Made by a program: the position numbers and the translations under genes
Part shown: positions 1-5,908 of the stretch, piece after piece
How positions within the stretch are numbered: the first letter of the stretch is position 1
Layout of the letters: every line of letters starts with the position of its first letter
The notes under the pieces: model-generated
Databases searched by the model: none
Told to the model about the DNA's origin: nothing
What the model saw: the letters and a program-made list of their open reading frames with translations, nothing else
Source: Acidimicrobiales bacterium
GTDB lineage: Bacteria > Actinomycetota > Acidimicrobiia > Acidimicrobiales > Palsa-688
DNA: 6,701 nt
Assembly: GCA_030039575.1 (NCBI GenBank)
Contig: JASHVH010000493.1
Location: forward strand, 1 to 6,701
Direction: 5' to 3'

Positions 1-2540
1 CGTACCGCGTCAGGGGCCACCTGATCGCCCACCTGGACCCGCTCGATTGGAAAGAGCCCGTCATGCACGCCGAGCTCGACCCGGGCACGTACGGCCTCAC
101 GGTGTGGGACCTCGACAGGGAGTTCCAGACGCAGGGCTTGGCCGGCAAGGGACGAATGCGCCTCGGGGACATCCTTTCCCTTTTGCGTGACGCATACTGC
201 CGAACAGTCGGCGTCGAGTACATGCACATCATGGCGCCGGAGCAAAAGAGCTGGATCCAGCAGCACGTGGAGGGCGTACCGACCGACCTCGAGCCAGAGG
301 AACACCGCCATATCCTGGCCAAGCTCAACGCGGCCGAGGCGCTGGAGCGCTTTTTGGAGACGAAGTACATCGGCCAGAAGCGTTTCGGCCTGGAAGGAGC
401 CGAGTCAGCCATACCGCTCCTGGACGCGCTGCTAGGTTCCGCGGCCGATCAGGGCCATGAGCACGCCGTCATGGGTATGGCCCACCGTGGGCGTTTAAAC
501 GTGCTCATAAACATCTTGGGCAAGAGCTATCAGGAGCTCTTCGGCGAGTTCGAAGGCAACCTCGACCCCTCGAGCGTCCAGGGGTCGGGCGATGTCAAAT
601 ACCACAAGGGTTTCAGGGGGACCTTCCGGTCCCGGACAGGCCACCATCTCGACGTGTTCCTCGCTTCCAACCCTTCCCACCTCGAAGCGGTCGGGCCGGT
701 GGTCGAGGGGATGGCGCGGGCCCTACAGGACCAGATCTCCGCCGGCAGTGAGCCGCGACTTACCGGCACCGCCCCGCACGACTTGGTCTTGCCCGTGCTC
801 GTGCACGGTGACGCCGCCTTCGCGGGCCAGGGCGTGGTGGCCGAGACGCTCAACATGTCGGCTCTGGACGCCTACGAGACGGGTGGCACCGTGCACCTGG
901 TGATAAACAACCAGCTTGGGTTTACGACGAACCCGGAATCGGCGCGGTCCTCCGTGTATGCCACGGACGTGGCGAAGATGGTCCAGGCCCCAATTTTCCA
1001 TGTCAACGGGGACGATCCCGAGGCATGCACAAGGGTGGCTCGATTGGCGTTGGCGTTCCGCCAGGAGTTCCACAAAGACGTCGTCATCGATATGGTCTGC
1101 TACCGGCGCTACGGCCACAACGAGCAGGATGACCCTTCGCTCACTCAGCCGCTTCTTTACCAGCTGATAAAAGAACATCGAAGTGTCAGGAAGCTGTACA
1201 CGGAGGCTCTCGTCCGCAGGGGCGATATCACCCTCGACGAGGCCGAAGCCGCGCTGGCTGATTTTTCCCGTCGCTTGCAGGTGGCCCTGGACGAGACCAG
1301 AGCATCGGCCCCACCACTGGTGACAACCTTGCCGCCGCCCGCCCCGACCCCGAAGTCGTTCCCGCCAGTGTGCACGGCTGTCCAACGCGGCCGGCTGCAG
1401 ACGGTTATAGACGCACTTTCCCAGGCGCCGGAGGGTTTCACCCTCCATCCAAAAGTGGCCCGCTTGATCGAAAGTCGCGACAAGCTGTGGGCCTCGGGCC
1501 AAGTGGACTGGGCGCTCGGAGAGACGCTCGCCTATGGGACGGTGGTGCTCGACGGCCACGATGTCAGGCTCTGCGGGCAGGACACCCGCCGAGGGACTTT
1601 TGGCCACCGAAACGCGGTCTATGTCGACTACCGGACCGGTGCAGAGTTTATCCCGCTTTCGGAAATGGCACACGAAGCCCAGGACGGTACCGGCCGGTTC
1701 TTCGTCTACGACTCGTTGCTCTCTGAGTACGCCGCCCTTGGTTTTGAGTACGGCTACTCGCTGTTCTCGCCGGGAGCACTGGTGGCGTGGGAGGCTCAGT
1801 TCGGTGATTTCGTCAATGGTGCTCAGGTAATTATCGACCAGTTCCTGGTGGCGTCCGAGGTGAAGTGGGAGCAGGCTTCCCGGCTCGTGTTGCTGCTCCC
1901 GCATGGTTACGAAGGCCAAGGACCGGAGCATTCTTCCGCCCGCGTCGAGCGTTTCCTCGAGCTGAGCGCGGAGGACAACATATGCGTGGCCAATGTGACG
2001 ACGGCAGCCCAGCTTTTCCATCTGTTCCGCCGGCAGGTGCTCCTTCCCGTGAGCAAGCCGCTGGTGCTTTTCACCCCCAAGCGGTACTTGCGTGGCCGCG
2101 AAGCGTACAGCCGGGTCGATGAGCTCACCAGCGGTGAGTTCAAAGAAGTTATCGACGACGACGTCCTCGCGTCGACCGTCCGCCGGGTGGTGCTCGCTAC
2201 GGGGAAGGTGGCCCTCGACCTCCTGGTGGCCCGGGACGAACGGGGTTTGGACGACGTCGCCGTGGTGAGGGTCGAGCAACTGTACCCGTGGCCCAAGGAG
2301 CAGATCGCATCCGTACTGTCCCGCTACGACCAGGCCACGGAAGTCATCTGGGCGCAGGAAGAGCCGGCCAACATGGGCGCCTGGGACTTCGTGCGCGACC
2401 GCCTTGGTGGCTTGGTCACAAACGGCCGGAGTTACGGTCACGTAGCCAGGCCTCCTTCGGGCTCGCCGGCGACAGGCAGCCACACGCTCCACGAGTTGGA
2501 GCAAGCCGACATCCTCGAAAGAGCGCTCGGTCGTCCCTGA
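1..2540 (+). CDS. kgd: 2-oxoglutarate dehydrogenase E1 component, Kgd/SucA type (5'-truncated by window edge)
   Basis: This is the thiamine-diphosphate-dependent E1 of the 2-oxoglutarate dehydrogenase complex, which decarboxylates 2-oxoglutarate in the cytosolic TCA cycle. The frame is open from base 3 (first full codon) and the residues before the ATG at 63 already match the family (YRVRGHL, then HLDPLDW), so that ATG is internal and the true start lies to the left. Visible motifs are GMAHRGRLNVL (474-506), a GDAAFAGQG cofactor motif (807-833) with its partner INNQLGFTT (903-929), HVNGDDPEA near 1000, YRRYGHNEQDDPS near 1100, the pyrimidine-domain stretch WEAQFGDFVNGAQ near 1790, LLPHGYEGQGPEHSSAR near 1895-1945, and EEPANMGAW near 2360. 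The C-terminal end is complete with TGA. Wording throughout is closest to actinobacterial Kgd, which carries a fused N-terminal E2-like acyltransferase domain; that part is outside the window, so sucA remains an alternative name. One oddity is HRN where the family has HRH (1605-1613). Confidence 0.96.
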   Translation, partial: YRVRGHLIAHLDPLDWKEPVMHAELDPGTYGLTVWDLDREFQTQGLAGKGRMRLGDILSLLRDAYCRTVGVEYMHIMAPEQKSWIQQHVEGVPTDLEPEEHRHILAKLNAAEALERFLETKYIGQKRFGLEGAESAIPLLDALLGSAADQGHEHAVMGMAHRGRLNVLINILGKSYQELFGEFEGNLDPSSVQGSGDVKYHKGFRGTFRSRTGHHLDVFLASNPSHLEAVGPVVEGMARALQDQISAGSEPRLTGTAPHDLVLPVLVHGDAAFAGQGVVAETLNMSALDAYETGGTVHLVINNQLGFTTNPESARSSVYATDVAKMVQAPIFHVNGDDPEACTRVARLALAFRQEFHKDVVIDMVCYRRYGHNEQDDPSLTQPLLYQLIKEHRSVRKLYTEALVRRGDITLDEAEAALADFSRRLQVALDETRASAPPLVTTLPPPAPTPKSFPPVCTAVQRGRLQTVIDALSQAPEGFTLHPKVARLIESRDKLWASGQVDWALGETLAYGTVVLDGHDVRLCGQDTRRGTFGHRNAVYVDYRTGAEFIPLSEMAHEAQDGTGRFFVYDSLLSEYAALGFEYGYSLFSPGALVAWEAQFGDFVNGAQVIIDQFLVASEVKWEQASRLVLLLPHGYEGQGPEHSSARVERFLELSAEDNICVANVTTAAQLFHLFRRQVLLPVSKPLVLFTPKRYLRGREAYSRVDELTSGEFKEVIDDDVLASTVRRVVLATGKVALDLLVARDERGLDDVAVVRVEQLYPWPKEQIASVLSRYDQATEVIWAQEEPANMGAWDFVRDRLGGLVTNGRSYGHVARPPSGSPATGSHTLHELEQADILERALGRP

Positions 2541-2576
2541 CGTAGCGGGCAGCCCGGGCGCAAGGGTGGCTGGGGG

Positions 2577-2592
2577 CCTCGCCGCAGCGAGG
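2577..2592 (+). terminator. Small hairpin after the E1 gene, possible terminator
   Basis: CCTCGC (2577-2582) pairs perfectly with GCGAGG (2587-2592) across a 4-base CGCA loop, starting 36 bases after the E1 stop codon. Position and GC content suit transcript termination or 3'-end protection, but no T-run follows, so a classical intrinsic terminator is not supported. Such short stems also occur by chance in GC-rich DNA. Confidence 0.3.
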
Positions 2593-2626
2593 ATGTCCCA
2601 AACAACGCCGGCGGGGTGGCACACTG

Positions 2627-2693
2627 GTCGACATGGGTACATGTGACTGCCGGCCCGACCTGTCCCGCGAAATAGCGGTTGGTTCGCCGGGAC
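2627..2693 (+). other. Two consecutive hairpins in the spacer upstream of the NYN-S1 gene
   Basis: Hairpin A: GTC plus ACATG (2627-2629, 2631-2635) pairs with CATGT plus GAC (2640-2647), with one bulged G at 2630 and a GGTA loop. Hairpin B: GTCCCG plus CGAA (2662-2671) pairs with TTCG plus CGGGAC (2683-2686, 2688-2693), with one bulged C at 2687 and an 11-base loop. Together with the smaller stem at 2577-2592 they make the first half of this 266-base spacer notably foldable. They could be 3' structures of the E1 transcript or part of a 5' leader of the next gene; no promoter position could be fixed to decide between these. No convincing gene or known riboswitch was seen in 2541-2806. Confidence 0.35.
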
Positions 2694-2797
2694 GGTGAGC
2701 TGGCAGCGGCATTGTGCCCATGGCCCGGAGGTCCTTTGAAAAAAGCGATGAGCGCCACGTTGGCCCGCTCGGGACGGCCTCGATGGGATGACAAAAC

Positions 2798-2802
2798 AGG
2801 AG
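2798..2802 (+). promoter_or_regulatory. Shine-Dalgarno site for the NYN-S1 gene
   Basis: AGGAG lies 4 bases before the ATG at 2807, in a locally A-rich stretch (ACAAAACAGGAGAAAG). It fixes the start at 2807 rather than at the next in-frame ATG (2843), which would remove the catalytic VVVDGSN motif. Confidence 0.7.
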
Positions 2803-2806
2803 AAAG

Positions 2807-4741
2807 ATGCCAGCTCGTCACGTAGTGGTCGACGGCTCCAATATGGCGACGGAAGGTAGCTCTCTGCCCAGCCTCAAACAGTTGGACGAGGCAGTGCGTG
2901 AGTTCCTCATTGAGAACCCGGACGACATCGTGACGGTTGTCGTCGATGCCACCTTTGGGCACCGGATCCCCCCGGAGGAGCGGAAGCGTTTTGAACAAGC
3001 CGAATCCGCGGGCGAGATCGTCAGCCCCCCAGCCGGGGCGATAGGGCGAGGCGACGCCTTTTTATTGAGAGTGGCGGACAAGGTCGGTGCCGTCGTGCTC
3101 TCGAACGATTCGTTCCAGGAGTTCCACGGCGAGTACGAGTGGCTCTTCGACAAGGGGCGGTTGATCGGCGGGAAGCCGGTACCGGGCGTCGGCTGGATCT
3201 TCACTCCCCGTACCCCGGTGCGGGGCCCCAAAAGCCGGGAGTCTGTCAAGGAGGCGAAGCGCAAACGTCATGCCGAGAAGGTGGAGGAGCCCTCGGAAAG
3301 CGGCTTGGACATGGCGGCCGAGCGGTCTCGGGGCCACGGCGGTGACCGCAAGTTGCAGCGGGCCATTGCCGCCGCCGTAGAGGAAGCGGTCGAACCGGCC
3401 AAAGGGGGGCACAAGCGCCGGCGGAGACGGCGAGGAGGCGAAGTGCCCTCGGAGCCGCTCAACGAACCGTTCAATTTCATCACCTTTATTGCCGCCCACC
3501 AGTTGGGTGATGAAGTCGAAGGCACCGTCGACGAGTTTGCCTCGCATGGGGCGTTCATCTCCGTAGACGGGGCTCGTTGCTACCTCCCGCTGTCGGCCAT
3601 GGGAGATGTGCCGCCGCGTTCAGCGCGCGAGGTGCTGCGCAAAGCGGAGAGGCGGGTTTTCGTGGTCCAGGCTTTCGACGCCATGCGACGCGGCATCGAA
3701 CTGGCGCTACCCGGGTTCGCTCGGCTGGCCGGCACCCCGACAGCGGAGACCATCGACGCAGAGATCCATCGCGGCGAGGCGGGCCAGGAAGCCGTCGGCC
3801 ACGAAGCAGTAGTCGAAGCCTTCCCGCCCGTAGTGGTGGTAGGGGACGGAAGTGGCACTGCGGTTAGCGGCCCGCCCGTCGCCAAGCGAACCAGGAAGGC
3901 AGTTGTGGCGGGAGAGGGGGCAGGCAAGGCGGTCGGCGGGCAAAAAAGGGCGCCGGCGAAGGCAGGTGCTACGGCCGCCAAAGCGACGCGCCCGTCTCAG
4001 AGGACTGCGGCGGCGAAGGCCGGCGCCCAGAAGGCCGCGGCCCCTAATGTACCGGTCGCTAATGAACCGGCCGCCAGGGAACCGGCCGGCAAGGAACCGG
4101 CCGGCAAGAAATCGCCCGCCAAGAAGGCGACGCCCGGGAAAACGGTGCCCGGGGAGTTGGGCCACGGGAAGTTAGGCCCCGAGAAGTCGGGCCCCGAAAA
4201 AAGAGCCCCCGGGAAAACAGTCCCGGAGAAGTCGGTCCTCGGAACGTCAGGGGCCAAGAAGGCGGCGATCACGAAGACGGGGGCCACGAAAACGGCGGCC
4301 ACCAAGTCGACGGCTAAGAAGGCCCCGGCCCAGAACCAGCCGGCCCAGGACCAGCCGGCCAAAAACCAGCCGGTCAAGAAGACGGGGACGGCCAATGCGG
4401 CGCCCGTTGCGGCCTCGACGAGCAAGACCCAGGAGCAGGCTCGTCCTCCGGCGGCCACAGCCAGGGCGGCGGGAGGTAAGTCGCCAGCCAAGAAACAGCC
4501 GGCCCAGAAGCTACCTACGGCAGCCACAGTGGCTGCCGCCCGGGCGACGAAGTCGCCGGCCCCGAAGCAGGCAAGAGTGGCGAGGGCGGCCACCGGCGGG
4601 TCGTCGTCGGTGAGCGGGTCGGCAGGGGCGACTGGTGCGCCCGGCAAAAAGTCGCCCTCACCGGGCGCCGCGCCGGAAAAGAAAGCTTCAACCGCCAGAA
4701 GGTCGTCCGCCAACACAAGGGGCAAGCCGACCAGCGCCTAA
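2807..4741 (+). CDS. NYN/Zc3h12a-like ribonuclease domain + S1 RNA-binding domain + H1-like basic tail
   Basis: A predicted 644-residue RNA-acting protein. Residues 1-140 resemble the Zc3h12a-type NYN/PIN-like nuclease fold: VVVDGSNMA (D9, N12), an acidic D47 after a beta strand, GRGDAFLLR (D83) and LSNDSFQEF (D101), the acidic set expected to bind metal for endoribonuclease cleavage. Residues 142-220 are a charged linker with K203 followed by six arginines. Residues 232-304 look like an S1 domain (EVEGTVDEF, HGAFISVDG, LPLSAM, then a final strand ending ELALPGF). From 360 to 644 the chain is Lys/Ala/Pro/Gly/Thr-rich with no aromatic, Cys or Met residue, contains SPAKK-type motifs like linker histones, and must be disordered. 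Start supported by the AGGAG site. Substrate unknown; RNA processing or decay is inferred from the domains. It could also be a nucleoid-associated RNA/DNA binder if the nuclease is inactive. Confidence 0.9.
   Translation: MPARHVVVDGSNMATEGSSLPSLKQLDEAVREFLIENPDDIVTVVVDATFGHRIPPEERKRFEQAESAGEIVSPPAGAIGRGDAFLLRVADKVGAVVLSNDSFQEFHGEYEWLFDKGRLIGGKPVPGVGWIFTPRTPVRGPKSRESVKEAKRKRHAEKVEEPSESGLDMAAERSRGHGGDRKLQRAIAAAVEEAVEPAKGGHKRRRRRRGGEVPSEPLNEPFNFITFIAAHQLGDEVEGTVDEFASHGAFISVDGARCYLPLSAMGDVPPRSAREVLRKAERRVFVVQAFDAMRRGIELALPGFARLAGTPTAETIDAEIHRGEAGQEAVGHEAVVEAFPPVVVVGDGSGTAVSGPPVAKRTRKAVVAGEGAGKAVGGQKRAPAKAGATAAKATRPSQRTAAAKAGAQKAAAPNVPVANEPAAREPAGKEPAGKKSPAKKATPGKTVPGELGHGKLGPEKSGPEKRAPGKTVPEKSVLGTSGAKKAAITKTGATKTAATKSTAKKAPAQNQPAQDQPAKNQPVKKTGTANAAPVAASTSKTQEQARPPAATARAAGGKSPAKKQPAQKLPTAATVAAARATKSPAPKQARVARAATGGSSSVSGSAGATGAPGKKSPSPGAAPEKKASTARRSSANTRGKPTSA
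4046..4120 (+). repeat. Five 15-bp tandem repeats coding for pentapeptides (x-E-P-A-G like)
   Basis: Five in-frame 15-base units at 4046, 4061, 4076, 4091 and 4106 share a core close to GAACCGGCCGGCAAG. They encode residues 414-438, with pentapeptides such as NEPAA, REPAG and KEPAG. Units 2 to 4 are nearly identical at the DNA level, suggesting recent slippage duplication; the first and fifth are diverged. They lie within the disordered tail of the NYN-S1 protein. Confidence 0.75.
4127..4381 (+). repeat. Seventeen-unit degenerate 15-bp/pentapeptide array in the basic tail
   Basis: Residues 441-525 read without a break as 17 pentapeptides, starting ATPGK and ending QPVKK. Twelve of the 17 have lysine at position five (for example LGPEK, SGPEK, TVPEK, TGATK). 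The 15-base period is visible in the DNA too, for example three successive units around CCAGCCGGCC at 4334-4378. A 6-base step (two lysine codons, 4121-4126) separates this array from the five repeats upstream, so both likely arose by the same expansion process. Confidence 0.75.
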
Positions 4742-4743
4742 GG

Positions 4744-4809
4744 AGCGGTCAAAACGCACCGCTGTGGCCGGTTTGTGACGCTTTCTCGCTACAAACGGGA
4801 CACAGCGGT
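4744..4809 (+). promoter_or_regulatory. 52-base imperfect palindrome with a competing upstream hairpin
   Basis: ACCGCTGTG (4758-4766) pairs perfectly over 9 bases with CACAGCGGT (4801-4809). Inside, GTTTGT (4771-4776) pairs with ACAAAC (4791-4796), and CC (4768-4769) with GG (4797-4798) across one bulged G, giving a long stem with a 14-base loop. A second copy of AGCGGTC at 4744-4750 allows AGCGGT (4744-4749) to pair instead with ACCGCT (4758-4763), so the two hairpins exclude each other. The element begins just after the stop of the NYN-S1 gene and ends 42 bases before the deacetylase start. No T-run follows, so it may be a factor-dependent terminator, an attenuator-like switch, an mRNA-end stabiliser or a DNA operator. 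The structure is plain; its role is inferred. Confidence 0.5.
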
Positions 4810-4851
4810 CGGCTAGAAGGGTTTATACGAGCCTTCGCAAGGTCCGCATTC

Positions 4852-5883
4852 GTGCGTATTGTTCTGGCGATGCTTTTCCTTAGCTCATCCCCCGAGCTCG
4901 ACAGGCACGACACTGGGCCCCTCCACCCGGAGCGGCCAGAGCGCGTGCCGGCCGTCCTGGACGGGATCCGTCAGGCCGCGCTGGCCGACGCCGTGGTCCA
5001 TCTGCCACCGCGGGAGGCCACTGGAGAAGAACTGCAACGGGTGCACACGCACCACTACCTCCGTATGCTCGAGGATTTTTGCGCCGCCGGGGGCGGGGCG
5101 CTCGATGCTGACACCGTGGCCAGTGTGGGCTCATGGACGACCGCCCTGCGCGCCGCCGGCGGCGCGTTGGCGGCGGTGGACGCGCTCCTCGAGGCGGAGG
5201 AGGGGGTCGCCTTCGTGGCCCACCGGCCCCCCGGGCACCACGCCACCGCAGACCAAGCCATGGGGTTCTGCCTCCTCAACACGGTGGCCGTCGCCGCCGG
5301 CGCCCTACTCCAACGGGGTGAACGGGTGCTGGTACTCGATTGGGACGTCCACCACGGCAACGGGACGCAGGATATTTTCTGGGACGAGCCCAGGCTTTTA
5401 TATGTCTCGACTCACCAGTCGCCGCTGTACCCGGGGACCGGTGCGGCTACCGCGACGGGGGGCGCCGAGGCCCGGGGCTTGACGCTCAACATCCCTCTCC
5501 CGCCCGGCGCTACCGGCGATGTCGTGCTCCACGCCTTCGATGATGTCGTCGCCCCGGCAGTAGATGAATTTGGCCCCACCTGGCTATTGGTGTCGTCCGG
5601 CTTTGACGCCCACCGGTCCGACCCCCTCGCTCACCTGGCCCTCAGCGCCGGCGACTTCGGGGACATGGCGGCACGGGCGATGGAGTGGGTCAATAGTCCC
5701 GGGAGGGTGGTCGTCGTCCTGGAGGGTGGGTACGACTTGGCCGCGCTCAGTGCCAGCGCGGGCGCAGTACTGGCCTCCATGCTGGGCCAGAACTACCGGC
5801 CGGAGCCCTCTACGCACGGTGGTCCCGGACGGCGGTCGGTAGACGAGGCCGCAGAAGCGCACCGCCGAGCAATTGGCGTTTAA
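4852..5883 (+). CDS. Zinc-dependent deacetylase, histone deacetylase/AcuC superfamily
   Basis: A full-length (343-residue) cytosolic hydrolase of the arginase-fold HDAC superfamily, which removes acetyl or other acyl groups from lysine side chains, polyamines or small amides. The family's N-terminal HDTGPLHPERPERV motif is at residues 19-32. RPPGHHA (125-131) holds the catalytic His pair H129/H130. LDWDVHHGNGT (162-172) supplies zinc ligands D165 and H167, SSGFDAH (248-254) the third ligand D252, and LEGGYDL (290-296) the transition-state tyrosine Y294. HQSPLYPGTG and NIPLPPG are also typical, and the pattern is nearer to class II/bacterial members than to class I. All key residues are present, so activity is expected. 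The start used is GTG at 4852, with AAGG at 4839-4842; an in-frame ATG at 4870 gives a more typical family N-terminus but has no clear ribosome site. The substrate cannot be read from sequence; the preceding lysine-rich protein is one speculative target. Confidence 0.95.
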   Translation: MRIVLAMLFLSSSPELDRHDTGPLHPERPERVPAVLDGIRQAALADAVVHLPPREATGEELQRVHTHHYLRMLEDFCAAGGGALDADTVASVGSWTTALRAAGGALAAVDALLEAEEGVAFVAHRPPGHHATADQAMGFCLLNTVAVAAGALLQRGERVLVLDWDVHHGNGTQDIFWDEPRLLYVSTHQSPLYPGTGAATATGGAEARGLTLNIPLPPGATGDVVLHAFDDVVAPAVDEFGPTWLLVSSGFDAHRSDPLAHLALSAGDFGDMAARAMEWVNSPGRVVVVLEGGYDLAALSASAGAVLASMLGQNYRPEPSTHGGPGRRSVDEAAEAHRRAIGV

Positions 5884-5884
5884 G

Positions 5885-5902
5885 CCGGCCCTGCACCGCC
5901 GG
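5885..5902. terminator. Short GC hairpin between convergent genes
   Basis: CCGGC (5885-5889) pairs with GCCGG (5898-5902) across an 8-base loop, in the 25-base gap between the deacetylase stop and the stop of the opposite-strand membrane gene. Location between convergent genes suits a bidirectional terminator, but the stem is only 5 bases and no T-run is present on either side. Confidence 0.25.
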
Positions 5903-5908
5903 ACGCTT

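Noticed and set aside
63..65. ATG at 63 as the start of the E1 gene
   Set aside because: In-frame residues from base 3 to 62 already match the conserved E1 sequence (YRVRGHL, HLDPLDW), so the gene begins outside the window.
723..2642. 639-codon open frame on the minus strand opposite the E1 gene
   Set aside because: The plus-strand frame is an unmistakable E1. The antisense protein has no recognisable motif and an implausible His/Arg-rich composition. Long antisense frames are common opposite GC-rich genes.
2736..2741. TTGAAA resembling a -35 element upstream of the NYN-S1 gene
   Set aside because: No matching -10 element at 16-18 bases downstream.
2720..2791. 23-codon open frame (MARRSFEK...) ending 15 bases before the NYN-S1 start, a possible leader peptide
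   Set aside because: No ribosome site precedes its ATG (or the in-frame GTG at 2714), and its length is within chance expectation.
3997..4725. 242-codon minus-strand frame encoding a hydrophobic Ala/Phe/Gly-rich protein that mimics a membrane protein
   Set aside because: It is the complement of the Lys/Pro/Ala-rich tail repeats: lysine codons AAG/AAA read as Leu/Phe and Gly/Ala codons as Ala/Gly. It has no independent support.
4824..4829. TATACG resembling a -10 promoter element before the deacetylase
   Set aside because: No -35-like hexamer at suitable spacing, and a single weak hexamer is not enough to call a promoter.
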